Translations under genes and position numbers: made by a program | In this document: positions 10,036 through 19,377 of the stretch, one piece after another | How positions within the stretch are numbered: the first letter of the stretch is position 1 | How the letters are laid out: every line of letters starts with the position of its first letter | Notes under the pieces: model-generated | Seen by the model: only the letters and a program-made list of their open reading frames with translations | Told to the model about the DNA's origin: nothing | The model's database searches: none | From: Pseudomonadota bacterium | GTDB lineage: Bacteria; Desulfobacterota; Syntrophorhabdia; Syntrophorhabdales; Syntrophorhabdaceae | NCBI GenBank assembly: GCA_026388275.1 | Contig: JAPLKB010000058.1 | Coordinates: 141,098 to 205,097 of the forward strand | DNA length: 64,000 nucleotides | Reading direction: 5' to 3'

Positions 10036-11442
10036 ATGGCGAAAGTCCTTATTATTGATGATGATGAAATATTTTCTGAGATGATTGCCGATATTGTGCT
10101 ACGTGTCGGTCACAACCCATCACGTTCTTTTAATCTCAATGATGGATTGAAAAAGGTATTTGCCGAACCCTTTGATGTAGTTTTTCTTGATATATTTTTG
10201 CCTGATGGTAATGGACTGGAAGCTCTTCCGCAAATCAGAGAGGCGGGATATTTGCCTGAAATAATCATTCTCACGGGGTTTGGAGATGCCAATGGCGCTG
10301 AGTTGGCTATTAAAAACGGCGCCTGGGATTATATTGAAAAACCTTCTTCAATCAAAGAAGTTACACTTTCTCTTATCAGGGCTCTTGAATACCGGAAAGA
10401 GAAAACGACGAATAAATCTCCCGTGGCGCTGAATCGTGGAGCGATTATCGGCAACAGTTCAGGCATAAGGGCGTGCATAGACCTTCTTGCCAAAGCTGCA
10501 TCGAGTGACATAAATGTAGTAATTACCGGAGAAACCGGTACAGGCAAAGAGCTTTTTGCATCGGCAATACACAGCAACAGCTCCAGGGCTCATAAAAACT
10601 TCGTTGTAGTGGATTGTGCTTCCCTACCTCAGACCCTTGTGGAAAGCATCCTTTTTGGCCATGAAAAAGGATCATTTACCGGAGCCGACAAAACACAAAC
10701 CGGTCTCATAAAACAGGCTCATGGAGGAACGCTATTTCTTGACGAAGTCGGTGAATTACCGCTCTCCCTCCAGAAGAATCTATTACGGGCTCTCCAGGAA
10801 CATCGTTTTCGTCCTGTTGGTTCTGAATTGGAGATAGAAAGTAATTTTCGTCTCATTTCTGCAACAAATAAGGATCTGAATAAAATGGTAGAAACAGGAC
10901 AGTTCCGGGAAGACCTCCTTTTTCGTCTCCGCTCACTCACTATTGATCTTCCCCCGTTAAGAAAGCATCCGGAAGATATCAAAGAATTACTTGTATCTTT
11001 TATTACAAAGCTCTGTGATCGTTATGGAAAGGGAATCAAAGGGTTTTCGCCTGAATTTCTTGAAGCTCTTGAAAAATATGAATGGCCGGGGAACGTGAGG
11101 GAATTGTTAAGCGCTGTTGAGAGCGCTGTCTCTGAAGCGCTTGAGGAACCGGCGCTGTTTCCCAAGCACCTACCGTTGAACATAAGGATCAGTTTGAAAA
11201 AGGCATCTCTACAGAAAGATGTGAACACCGTTAATGGCGAAGAAAACAATTTACATTTAGCGGCTTCAATCCCTGTGCTCAAAGATTTCAGGGATAATGC
11301 GATTGCTAAGGCTGAAAGGACATACCTCGAAAATATTTTGGCTTCTACCAGTAACAATATTATAGAGTCTTGCCGGATTTCCGGTTTGTCGCGGCCAAGG
11401 TTGTATGCACTTTTGAAGAAATATAACCTTATAAAACGATGA
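10036..11442 (+). CDS. sigma-54-dependent response regulator (NtrC family)
   Basis: Activates sigma-54 promoters on phosphorylation. The receiver domain (1-120) has the acidic pocket DDD and Asp52 in FLDIFLPDGNG. The AAA+ domain (about 140-370) has Walker A GETGTGKE near residue 165, the sigma-54 contact loop GSFTGA near 211 (Ser instead of the commoner Ala, a known tolerated variant) and Walker B TLFLDEVGELP. A Fis-type helix-turn-helix (ISGLSRPRLYALLKKY) closes the 468-aa protein. It lies 9 bases after the hybrid kinase. Targets are unknown; a GGCAC-N5-TTGT element at 11656-11671, before the next gene, is a weak candidate. Confidence 0.92.
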   Translation: MAKVLIIDDDEIFSEMIADIVLRVGHNPSRSFNLNDGLKKVFAEPFDVVFLDIFLPDGNGLEALPQIREAGYLPEIIILTGFGDANGAELAIKNGAWDYIEKPSSIKEVTLSLIRALEYRKEKTTNKSPVALNRGAIIGNSSGIRACIDLLAKAASSDINVVITGETGTGKELFASAIHSNSSRAHKNFVVVDCASLPQTLVESILFGHEKGSFTGADKTQTGLIKQAHGGTLFLDEVGELPLSLQKNLLRALQEHRFRPVGSELEIESNFRLISATNKDLNKMVETGQFREDLLFRLRSLTIDLPPLRKHPEDIKELLVSFITKLCDRYGKGIKGFSPEFLEALEKYEWPGNVRELLSAVESAVSEALEEPALFPKHLPLNIRISLKKASLQKDVNTVNGEENNLHLAASIPVLKDFRDNAIAKAERTYLENILASTSNNIIESCRISGLSRPRLYALLKKYNLIKR

Positions 11443-11500
11443 ATACAAACTCCAGGCCACAGAAAGTGAATATCAAATACTTTCATTTGGACGCCTTTGT

Positions 11501-11519
11501 TGTCTTATGAAATAAGACA
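11501..11519. terminator. hairpin after the NtrC-type regulator
   Basis: Perfect inverted repeat TGTCTTAT-GAA-ATAAGACA about 60 bases after the regulator stop. No T-run follows directly. The hexamer AAGACA recurs at two further places within the next 60 bases (11536-11575 region), so a protein-binding role is an alternative to termination. Confidence 0.35.
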
Positions 11520-11684
11520 TAATATTGCTTCGCAAGACAACTTATCGACCGGCAAGACAAAACCCCACTTTATTTTTTTGGCCATAACATCGAAAAGATG
11601 TGGATCTATTTAATATCATACACAATATTGAATCAATATCTTTATGTGTATACTCCGGCACAATTCTTGTATTAAGTGTCTGTC

Positions 11685-12089
11685 ATGCAGGAACACTTAA
11701 GGAATAAAATAATTGAAAATACAGTAATTTTTTACAGTAAAAAAACTGGTAAAAAAGAAATAGAGCTTCAAAAAACCGTAGCAAACACAGTGAAAGATCA
11801 GAAAATAGAAATCTGTAAAACTGTTGAAGATTTATTTACAAAACTCCGTTTTATAAAACGCGACAGAATGATTCTAATTCTTTTGGTTTCGGATGAGGAC
11901 GACTTCAGAGATATCCTTACAATTAAATCATTATTGGATGATATGCGCATTTTGCTCATTCTTCCCAATGCGGGAGATGAAATAGTTGCCATGGGTCATA
12001 GCATTCATCCACGGTTTTTGAGCTATATAGACGGCAATTTTCAGGAAGTGGCAGCAGTTCTGGAAAAGATTGAAAAACTAAGAGTATAA
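11685..12089 (+). CDS. small receiver-like protein of unknown function
   Basis: About 134 residues with an alternating hydrophobic strand/helix pattern (MILILLVSDEDDF, RILLILPNAGDEI) like a degenerate response-regulator receiver or a related Rossmann-like fold. The DEDD at the end of a strand could form an acidic pocket, but no clear phospho-acceptor Asp at the end of strand 3 or conserved Lys can be placed. ATG 11685 is used; GTG 11676 is also possible and neither has a good ribosome binding site. A sigma-54-like GGCACAATTCTTGT lies just upstream. Forty bases after its stop comes an ATPase-only kinase domain, so the two probably form a split signalling pair. Confidence 0.55.
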   Translation: MQEHLRNKIIENTVIFYSKKTGKKEIELQKTVANTVKDQKIEICKTVEDLFTKLRFIKRDRMILILLVSDEDDFRDILTIKSLLDDMRILLILPNAGDEIVAMGHSIHPRFLSYIDGNFQEVAAVLEKIEKLRV

Positions 12090-12128
12090 ACAAGAGGCAA
12101 ATAATTATTCCATAGAGGGAGGTATCAA

Positions 12129-12821
12129 ATGGCAAAGGAAATAAAAAATCAATTTAATTTCAAAAGTCAATTTAATTTCAAAAGTCTTCCGTCGTTTATT
12201 TACAACAGGGAAATTAAACCGAAAGAAACGGATATCAACGATATTATCAACGCAACCAGCTCAATATTGCCCCAGCACATAGAAGACGAGGGCATTAAAA
12301 TAAAATTTAATCTTACAAATGAAAGATTAAATATTATGGCCGATATTTCCAGGATGCAGGAAGCCCTACTGAATTTGATTAAAAATGCCCGGGACGCAAT
12401 GCCCCTTGGCGGAGTGTTGACCATTGCTACAAAAAAAGCGAATTTCAACAACGGAATCTATCCATATAGAAATGATAAATTGTCGGCAATGTGCGCTGTC
12501 TGTTCAATATCCGATACGGGTTATGGCATGGATGAAATTACATTGAAAAGAGCCTTTGAGCCCTTCTTTACATCGAAAAACAGCACCATGCAAAAGGGTC
12601 TTGGCTTGCCCATAGCATATCACATTGTTAAAGAACACAACGGGAGCATATCCATGGAAAGCAGTCCGGGAAAGGGGACAACAATTAAGCTTTACCTGCC
12701 TTTGTCAGAACGCGGTGTAGAGAAAGTTGAGCCTATACCCCTTCCTCCATCTGCCGGAATAGGATTGATGTTTAATGAAACTTTTTTTAGTGGAAATAAC
12801 AATGAACTGGCAAGTTTGTGA
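12129..12821 (+). CDS. orphan histidine-kinase ATPase domain protein
   Basis: The 230 residues are mainly a HATPase_c domain: N-box LNLIKNARDAMPLGG, G1 box SDTGYGMDE, F-box AFEPFFTSKN and G2 box GLGLPIAYHIVKEHNGS. There is no HisKA domain and no phosphorylatable H-box, so it cannot autophosphorylate in the usual way; it may act on another protein's His or bind ATP in a regulatory role. The N-terminus contains an exact 18-base tandem duplication (12150-12167 and 12168-12185) encoding QFNFKS twice. AGGGAGG lies 7-13 bases before the ATG. It follows the receiver-like protein by 39 bases. Confidence 0.8.
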   Translation: MAKEIKNQFNFKSQFNFKSLPSFIYNREIKPKETDINDIINATSSILPQHIEDEGIKIKFNLTNERLNIMADISRMQEALLNLIKNARDAMPLGGVLTIATKKANFNNGIYPYRNDKLSAMCAVCSISDTGYGMDEITLKRAFEPFFTSKNSTMQKGLGLPIAYHIVKEHNGSISMESSPGKGTTIKLYLPLSERGVEKVEPIPLPPSAGIGLMFNETFFSGNNNELASL

Positions 12822-12915
12822 GCTTCTTGCAGGAGACAACAGAGAATGATGCAGGTCTTTGCTTTGGAAGAAAACTGGTGTCTTTCATAACATTAAAAAG
12901 ATAAAGGAGGTGTTA

Positions 12916-13140
12916 ATGAAAATAAGAATTAATTCTCATCTTTATAATAGCTGTGGGAGTTGTGAAGATATTTGTCCTGAAGTTTTCAGAGTGACACATG
13001 ATTTCGTTCTCAATATGCTGGGTAGAACTTAAGACTTACCTGATTTTTTTGAGAATGCCTGCAGGGACGCTGCTGATTACTGTCCGGTTGATGCTATTCT
13101 CATTGAAGAGCAATGGAATAAAAGAGCTATGTGTGCTTAG
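12916..13140 (+). pseudogene. decayed single-cluster ferredoxin
   Basis: AAGGAGG (12904-12910) precedes an ATG that opens a ferredoxin of the small one-cluster type: NSCGSCEDICPEVF near the front and ACRDAADYCPVDAI near the back. A TAA at 13030-13032 interrupts the frame in the middle, and the same frame then runs on to TAG at 13138. The first cluster ligand, normally Cys three residues before the CxxC, is Tyr. The in-frame stop and the missing ligand together argue for a dead gene rather than a single sequencing error. The reconstructed length of about 74 codons is normal for the family. Confidence 0.8.
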
Positions 13141-13297
13141 AATTGAACAAAACAGGAAAAGATGGAGGGTTCAAAGGATATTTGCCTGGTTGAGCAAGGA
13201 ACTCGAAAGAAAAGACTATATCAACCGGCGGTTTTTAATACCTCTTTAAGGGCGGTAAATACGTTTCTGTTATTCTATTAATGAAAAGGAGGTCCAT

Positions 13298-13744
13298 ATG
13301 TTTTCACCAAAAAAGATTCTTGTACCAACAGACTTTTCCAAGTACTCGGATAAGGCACTTCAACAGGCGGCTGACATTGCAAAGGAGCATAACTCCACAA
13401 TCTACCTTTTTCACGTTATCGGAATAATCCAGCAATGTGCTGTAGATTATTGCCTTGACAACCAGATAATAGAAGAACTTGAGAAAAAGAGTATCGATTC
13501 ATCCAAGGAGATGATGAAAGAACAAATCAATAAAATTGCTGAAGCAAAGTCCTTAAAAATAATCACAGATGTCAAAAAAGGCACTCCTTACGAAGAAATA
13601 CTTAAGGAGCAGGCAGAAAAAAAGATAGATCTGATCGTTACTGCATCCCATGGCAAAACAGGTCTGATGCATTATTTAATGGGGAGTGTGGCAGAAAAGG
13701 TTGTAAAGGGAGCAAAGTGCACTGTAATGTTGGTAAAAGCCTGA
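13298..13744 (+). CDS. universal stress protein, UspA family
   Basis: Cytoplasmic single-domain Usp of 148 aa with the alpha/beta fold visible (KKILVPTDFSKYSDKAL at the start, IDLIVTASHGKTG, and GSVAEKVVKGAKCTVMLVKA at the end). The nucleotide-binding motif Gx2Gx9G(S/T) is present with its first Gly replaced by Ala (ASHGKTGLMHYLMGS), so ATP binding is likely but not certain. AAAGGAGGT lies 7 bases upstream. It is followed by a hemerythrin-domain protein, another protein often linked to stress or oxygen response. Confidence 0.92.
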   Translation: MFSPKKILVPTDFSKYSDKALQQAADIAKEHNSTIYLFHVIGIIQQCAVDYCLDNQIIEELEKKSIDSSKEMMKEQINKIAEAKSLKIITDVKKGTPYEEILKEQAEKKIDLIVTASHGKTGLMHYLMGSVAEKVVKGAKCTVMLVKA

Positions 13745-13933
13745 TCAATAATAAAGTGTACTTGTAAAAATATCCTTGAGGAACCGGCACGGGAAGATAA
13801 TTCACATGTGAAAATGATGCCTGAAATTTGCAAAAAACTGAAAAAGAGTAAACCATTTAAAAATGGATTTCCATAAAGTAAAAAGGGCAACGCAAAGAAG
13901 CAGGGCCGAAATACAAATCAGCGGAGGTATGAA

Positions 13934-14485
13934 ATGCTGCCTATAGGGCCTTTAATGATCGAACACCGTCTTATAGAGAAAATGATTCTGGCAATAAAAC
14001 AAGAAGCCGGGAGACTTGAGACGGGAGGCGAACTCAATATCGATTTCCTTGAACTCATTGTTGATTTTATTCGCACCTACGCTGATCTTTGTCATCATGG
14101 AAAAGAAGAGGACATCCTCTTCAAGGAACTCCAGAAAAAAGATCTCTCTGACGAGCAAAAGCGTATAATGAGCGAATTGGTTGAAGAACACATAATTGGG
14201 CGTGTTACGGTGAAGCGACTCTCAGAGGCCAGAAATAAATATATTGAAGGCAAAAAAGAAGAACTGTCGATTATTGTGAAGCTCATGGTGTTTCTGGCAG
14301 ATTTCTATCCGAAGCATATTGAGAAGGAGGACAGGCACTTTTTTATCCCTGTCATGGGCTACTTCACTTCTGAGGAAAAGGATGCCCTTTTAGAACAGGG
14401 TAACGAGTTTGACAGAGATCTTATCCATCATATCTACAAAGAAAAATATGAGAGTGCTTTAAAGCTGCTTTCAATTGGTTCATAG
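13934..14485 (+). CDS. hemerythrin HHE-domain protein
   Basis: Soluble 183-aa four-helix protein expected to bind a di-iron centre. Candidate ligands are spaced as in HHE domains: EHRLIEKM near residue 10, DLCHHGKEEDILF near 55-65, EEHIIGR, and YPKHIEKEDRHFFIP near the C-terminal third. Family members bind oxygen or NO, or protect iron-sulphur enzymes in anaerobes; which applies here is not visible. GGAGGT precedes the ATG by 6 bases. The downstream gene is a decayed permease. Confidence 0.9.
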   Translation: MLPIGPLMIEHRLIEKMILAIKQEAGRLETGGELNIDFLELIVDFIRTYADLCHHGKEEDILFKELQKKDLSDEQKRIMSELVEEHIIGRVTVKRLSEARNKYIEGKKEELSIIVKLMVFLADFYPKHIEKEDRHFFIPVMGYFTSEEKDALLEQGNEFDRDLIHHIYKEKYESALKLLSIGS

Positions 14486-14511
14486 GCGATAGCGCTATAT
14501 GAATACCATCC

Positions 14512-14871
14512 ATGATTTTATACTTAATATTAGGAGTTGCGGCTGTAGCCTTAAGCGGATTCATAGACATTGGCGAAGGAGCTATTATCATGCCTGCCTT
14601 TGTCTTTTTGTCCGGATTTTTTTAACATCAGACACGGGGTACCGGGTACCACGCTGTCTCTTCTCATTCCGCCTATTTCGGTTCTCGCTGCAATGATGTA
14701 CTATCGACAAAGATTATAGATGTGAAAAAGGCGACCGCAATCTGTCCCGGACGCATTTTCGGTAGTTCTTTCAATGCAAAGTTTGGGATGGGGCTATTAA
14801 ACATAGCGTTATAACGAACATTTGGGGTGGCATTGTTTTTCATTGCATTAAAGATCATATTAATGAAATAA
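14512..14871 (+). pseudogene. decayed TauE/SafE-type (TSUP) permease
   Basis: Translation in pieces gives a half-size TSUP anion permease: MILYLILGVAAVALSGFI, IIMPAFVFLSGFF, HQTRGTT, LSLLIPPISVLAAMMYYRQ, DVKKATAIC, FGSSFNAKFGMGL and RTFGVALFFIALKIILMK. At least four lesions break it: TAA after SGFF, a 7-base tandem duplication (GGGTACC twice, around 14637-14650) that shifts the frame, a compensating one-base change before DVKK, and TAA in place of an expected AAA before RTFG. The remains end at TAA 14869-14871. Several independent lesions mean real decay. Confidence 0.8.
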
Positions 14872-15013
14872 TTATATTTATTGTCTTCATGGCCCATTTT
14901 TGAAAGCGACAAAATGGTGTTGCCCGGTATTGAAGAAGATTCATTAGGGTTATCAGTGATAACATAGATTGGTCATGCAGCATGAAAGTTTGTGAAACTA
15001 TAGTGATTTAAAT

Positions 15014-17545
15014 ATGATCAAATCAATAAATGAATTATATGCTTTTTGGGCGCTGTCTCCAAATACTTTGCTTACCCGCCTTCAGGCCACAATCGATGGT
15101 TTGACCGGGATTGAGGCACAAAAACGACTTCAAACCTTTGGCCCTAATACCCTGAAACCAAAGAAGAGGAAAGATTCACTTGCACTTATCCTTGCACAGT
15201 TCAAAAGCCCGATCATTATAATACTACTTTTTGCGACTGGACTCTCCTTTATACTTCATGATGTAACCGATGCATTGATCATACTGGCAATAATCCTGGT
15301 TAGCGGCCTGCTTGGATTCTTCCAGGAACGTGGAGCGGTTAATGCTGTTCAGAAACTCCTTTCCATTGTCCAGGTCAGAACAATGACACTTCGTGACGGA
15401 GATTTCATGGATGTGCCAATCGAAGAAGTGGTACCGGGCGATATAATCAAATTAAACGCTGGAGATATTATCCCTGGTGACTGTATGATCATTGAATCCA
15501 AGGACCTTTTTCTTGACGAAGCAACATTGACAGGAGAGACCTACCCGGTGGAAAAGGAAACAGGGATCCTCAACGAGGCAGCCCCTCTCAACCGGAGAAC
15601 AAACACGCTTTTCATGGGTACCCATGTTGTGAGCGGCGACGGAAAGGCGGTTGTTGTTCATACCGGGAAGGATACGGAGTTTGGAAAGATATCTGAACAG
15701 CTTAAATTCAGGCCGCCAGAGACGGAATTTGAACATGGTGTCAGTCATTTTGGCTACCTCCTGTTAGAGGTTACCATGATACTGATAATATTGATCTTTA
15801 CTATCAACGTATATTTCCACCGGCCAGTGCTGGAATCGTTCCTTTTTTCCCTTGCCCTTGCGGTAGGGCTCACGCCTCAGCTTCTACCGGCAATTATCAG
15901 TATCAACCTTGCCCACGGTGCAAAACGGATGGCTGGCCAGAAGGTTATCGTAAAACGGCTTGCATCGATTGAGAACTTCGGAAGCATGAATATCCTCTGT
16001 TCCGATAAAACCGGCACCTTAACCGAGGGCCTGGTACAATTGCACACTGTCCTCGATATAGAGGGCCGGGAGAACGAAAAGGCCCTTCTCTACGCATATA
16101 TCAATGCATACTATGAAACAGGCTTTACAAATCCTCTTGATGAAGCAATCCGCCAATATCGGCAGTTCGACCTTTCACATATGAGCAAGCTTAACGAAGT
16201 GCCCTACGATTTTATCCGCAAGCGCCTTACCATACTTGTGGATAATGACAATGCTCATCTCATGGTAACAAAAGGTGCACTTTCAAATGTACTCGCTGTT
16301 TGCTCCACCGTTGAAATTTCCGGGGGGGAGGTTGCTGATATAGGAACATTTCAGGAGAAAATCAATCAGCAGTTCATTGACCTAAGCAATAAGGGTTTCA
16401 GGACTCTTGGCCTCGCATATAAGGATATGGGTTCTCAATCTTCTATGACAAAAGATGATGAGATGCACATGACCTTTCTTGGTTTCCTCGTTTTCTTTGA
16501 CCCTATCAAGGAGGGTATCATCGAAGTTATCAAAATCCTTAAAGAATCCGGTGTCACGCTGAAAGTCATTACCGGAGATAGCGAGCTTGTTGCCGCCAGT
16601 GTAACTGAGCGTATGAATTTCCCGAACCGTAGTATACTGAACGGTTCCAGTATTCGTGAAATGAGTAATGAAGCACTGATGAAAAAGGTCAACAGCGTAG
16701 ATATCTTTGCTGAGATTGAGCCGAATCAAAAAGAGCGTATCATCCTTGCTTTGAGGAAATCGGGAAATGTAGTCGGATACATGGGAGACGGCATCAATGA
16801 CGCATCGGCATTACATGCTGCAGATGTAGGAATTTCGGTAAACAGCGCGGTAGATGTGGCTAAGGAAGTGGCCGATATCGTACTTCTCGAAAAAGACCTC
16901 CGTGTTCTGGCAAATGGTGTACTGGAGGGCAGGAAAACTTTCGCAAATACGCTTAAGTATGTCTTTATGGCTACAAGCGCCAACTTCGGCAACATGTTCA
17001 GCATGGCAGGGGCCTCACTTTTTCTTTCTTTCCTTCCTCTACTTCCAAAACAGATTCTATTCACGAACCTATTGACTGATTTTCCTGAGATGACAATTGC
17101 CACCGACAGCGTTGACCAGGAGATGCTCAATCAGCCCCGTAAATGGAACATCAAGTTCATCCGTAACTTTATGCTTGTTTTCGGTTTACTTAGCTCTGTT
17201 TTTGACTATCTTACCTTTGGCGTCCTTCTTCTTGTTCTCAATGCATCGGTCGAAGAATTCAGGACCGGCTGGTTCATGGAATCCGTTATTTCTGCTTCAA
17301 TGATCGTGCTGGTCATACGAACCCGGGGACCTTTCCTGAAAAGTAGGCCGGGTAAGGCTTTATTGACTGCCACTTTCCTTGTCGCCGTGGTTACAATCCT
17401 TTTCCCTTATACACCTATGGGAACGCTCTTTGGATTTGCACCTATACCGCTGCCATACATTTTGACGCTCCTTCTTATTGTCGTGCTCTATATCATTTCA
17501 GCAGAGGTAGCAAAAAGGTTCTTCTATAAATGGGCAAAGTTATGA
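15014..17545 (+). CDS. P-type cation ATPase, MgtA/MgtB-like (type IIIB)
   Basis: Membrane ATPase that probably imports Mg2+. Visible elements are the actuator loop DEATLTGETYPVE, the phosphorylation motif SDKTGTLT with Asp331, the nucleotide-site MVTKGAL, the hinge GYMGDGINDASAL, and about ten membrane segments. The C-terminal TSANFGNMFSMAGASLF and LPKQILFTNLLTDFPEM closely follow the Mg-transporting subgroup rather than Ca or heavy-metal pumps. The length is 843 aa, a little short of enterobacterial MgtA. No convincing ribosome binding site was found before the ATG, and no Mg-sensing leader could be recognised in the 140 bases after the decayed permease. Confidence 0.85.
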   Translation: MIKSINELYAFWALSPNTLLTRLQATIDGLTGIEAQKRLQTFGPNTLKPKKRKDSLALILAQFKSPIIIILLFATGLSFILHDVTDALIILAIILVSGLLGFFQERGAVNAVQKLLSIVQVRTMTLRDGDFMDVPIEEVVPGDIIKLNAGDIIPGDCMIIESKDLFLDEATLTGETYPVEKETGILNEAAPLNRRTNTLFMGTHVVSGDGKAVVVHTGKDTEFGKISEQLKFRPPETEFEHGVSHFGYLLLEVTMILIILIFTINVYFHRPVLESFLFSLALAVGLTPQLLPAIISINLAHGAKRMAGQKVIVKRLASIENFGSMNILCSDKTGTLTEGLVQLHTVLDIEGRENEKALLYAYINAYYETGFTNPLDEAIRQYRQFDLSHMSKLNEVPYDFIRKRLTILVDNDNAHLMVTKGALSNVLAVCSTVEISGGEVADIGTFQEKINQQFIDLSNKGFRTLGLAYKDMGSQSSMTKDDEMHMTFLGFLVFFDPIKEGIIEVIKILKESGVTLKVITGDSELVAASVTERMNFPNRSILNGSSIREMSNEALMKKVNSVDIFAEIEPNQKERIILALRKSGNVVGYMGDGINDASALHAADVGISVNSAVDVAKEVADIVLLEKDLRVLANGVLEGRKTFANTLKYVFMATSANFGNMFSMAGASLFLSFLPLLPKQILFTNLLTDFPEMTIATDSVDQEMLNQPRKWNIKFIRNFMLVFGLLSSVFDYLTFGVLLLVLNASVEEFRTGWFMESVISASMIVLVIRTRGPFLKSRPGKALLTATFLVAVVTILFPYTPMGTLFGFAPIPLPYILTLLLIVVLYIISAEVAKRFFYKWAKL

Positions 17546-17579
17546 TGAAAGACCGGCCTTGAAAACAGGAGATTATATA

Positions 17580-17663
17580 ATGTCTTTGCACCAGCAGTTA
17601 CTCGAAATCTTATCACAACGTCTTGATTTTTCAGTCTGTGAATGTTACTGTTATCATTGTTAA
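17580..17663 (+). other. possible tiny ORF with C-terminal cysteines
   Basis: AGGAGA stands 8 bases before an ATG that opens a 27-codon frame ending VCECYCYHC. It lies in the 154-base gap between the P-type ATPase and serA. Good initiation context is the only support; it may be chance or the stump of a lost gene. Confidence 0.2.
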
Positions 17664-17699
17664 TACTATTATTCTATTGATTATCGGAAGGTGCTCTGT

Positions 17700-19319
17700 A
17701 TGAAGAAATTTAAGGTTCTTGTCACGGATAATATTTCAAAGAAAGGTGTCAATATACTGGAACGTGAAGGCAATACCGAAGTTGATATAAAAGCCGGCAT
17801 CAAGGCAGATGAACTCAAAAAGATTATCGGTGAATATGATGCTATTGTTACGCGAAGCGGAACAAACGTTACTGAAAGCTTGTTGGAAACCCCGGGTAAA
17901 CTGAGGATTATAGGAAGAGCAGGCGTTGGTGTTGATAATATAGATATTGAAGCTGCGAGCAAAAAAGGTATTATTGTTATCAATGCTCCCACCGGAAATA
18001 CCCTTGCAGCAACTGAGTTGACAATGGGACATATCCTGGGCGCTGCAAGGAAGATACCCCTTGCAAATAGTTCCCTTAAATCAGGCAAGTGGGACAGAAA
18101 AAGTTTGGGTGTAGAACTTTATAATAAAGTGCTTGGTATTGTGGGACTGGGCAGGATTGGAAGTAACATTGCCATAAGAGCTAAAAGTTTCGGCATGAAG
18201 ATAATCTCCTATGACCCTTACATCAAAAGGAGCAAAGCCGATGCCCTTGGGGTGACACTATACGATAAGCTGGATGATTTACTCAAGGAAGTTGATATAA
18301 TTACATTCCATACCCCTTTGACGCCTGTTACAAAAAACATGATTACCGCCAGAGAGATAGCCTTGATGAAAGACGGTGTCATTATTGTTAACTGTGCAAG
18401 AGGTGGAATAGTAAATGAAGATGATCTGTATAATGCCTTAAAATCAGGGAAGATATTTAGTGCCGGTATAGATGTTTTTGTAAAAGAGCCTCCCGATAAC
18501 AGCAAACTGTTGGAGTTGGAAAATCTATTTGTAACGCCGCATATCGGGGCCAATACAACAGAGGGACAGGAGGCGGTTTCTGTAATCATAGCCGAACAGG
18601 TTCTAAATGCCCTGAATAACAGACCATGTCTTAATGCTATCAACATACCATTCATGAAATCACAGCTTCCGGAAACTATGCAGCTATATTTTAACCTTAC
18701 CGAAAAGATGGGAAAATTTGCTGCTCAGATTTCAGAAGGAAGACCTGAAATGATAAAGATTATCATGGTCGGTAAAAGCTTCGAGGAAGACCTTTGTGAA
18801 AGAAGATTTGATGTTCCCTTCAGCTACCAGCCTTTTACCATTGCAGGTCTCAAAGGGTTTTTTGAAGTAAACCATAAGGGGGCTGCTACCTATATTAATG
18901 CTCCATATCTGGCAAAAGATGGAAATATTTTTATAGAGGAGACAAAGGCATCACAGTTTGATAAATTCAATGATCTTATTTTATTTATCATCAAGACCGA
19001 TAAAGGTGAAACATCAATCGGCGGAACGGTGTTCCCGGATAAACTGGGAAGAATTGTTTTACTTGACCGCTTTCATCTTGATATGGTGCCGGAAGGTGCC
19101 TTTATACAATTCAGAATTTTTGACAAACCCGGTATTGTCGGAAAAGTAGGAACAATACTAGGCAATAACAATATCAATATTTCAGGTTTTGGTATGTCCA
19201 GGCAAAAAAGCGGGGAAGAGGTTGCCTTTGTTTCTGTGGATGACCATATTAGCAGTGAAGTGCTTGATGAGATTTTGCGCATAGATGGGATGATTGAAGC
19301 AAAGGTTATATATTTATAG
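17700..19319 (+). CDS. serA: D-3-phosphoglycerate dehydrogenase
   Basis: First step of serine synthesis: oxidises 3-phosphoglycerate with NAD. ATG 17700 is used because GGAAGG lies 8-13 bases upstream; GTG 17691 overlaps that site. The N-terminal substrate and NAD domains are clear (VTRSGTNVTE, GRAGVGVDNID, GLGRIGSNIA) with the catalytic Arg in NCARGGIVNE, Glu in VKEPP and His in TPHIGANTTE. The long form (540 aa) continues with an intervening domain (about 320-460) and a C-terminal ACT domain (FDKPGIVGKVGTILGNNNINI), which usually gives serine feedback control. A PCC-domain gene follows after 58 bases. Confidence 0.96.
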   Translation: MKKFKVLVTDNISKKGVNILEREGNTEVDIKAGIKADELKKIIGEYDAIVTRSGTNVTESLLETPGKLRIIGRAGVGVDNIDIEAASKKGIIVINAPTGNTLAATELTMGHILGAARKIPLANSSLKSGKWDRKSLGVELYNKVLGIVGLGRIGSNIAIRAKSFGMKIISYDPYIKRSKADALGVTLYDKLDDLLKEVDIITFHTPLTPVTKNMITAREIALMKDGVIIVNCARGGIVNEDDLYNALKSGKIFSAGIDVFVKEPPDNSKLLELENLFVTPHIGANTTEGQEAVSVIIAEQVLNALNNRPCLNAINIPFMKSQLPETMQLYFNLTEKMGKFAAQISEGRPEMIKIIMVGKSFEEDLCERRFDVPFSYQPFTIAGLKGFFEVNHKGAATYINAPYLAKDGNIFIEETKASQFDKFNDLILFIIKTDKGETSIGGTVFPDKLGRIVLLDRFHLDMVPEGAFIQFRIFDKPGIVGKVGTILGNNNINISGFGMSRQKSGEEVAFVSVDDHISSEVLDEILRIDGMIEAKVIYL

Positions 19320-19377
19320 ATTCTCAATCTTATAGTAGTTTTAAAATAACAGCAAAATGTATTTCCATAGGAGATAA

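Noticed and set aside
12998..13249. 83-codon frame on the plus strand
   Set aside because: It lies across the decayed ferredoxin in another frame; composition and lack of a ribosome binding site mark it as a shadow.
14499..14696. 65-codon frame after the hemerythrin gene
   Set aside because: Out-of-frame reading of the decayed TauE/SafE permease.
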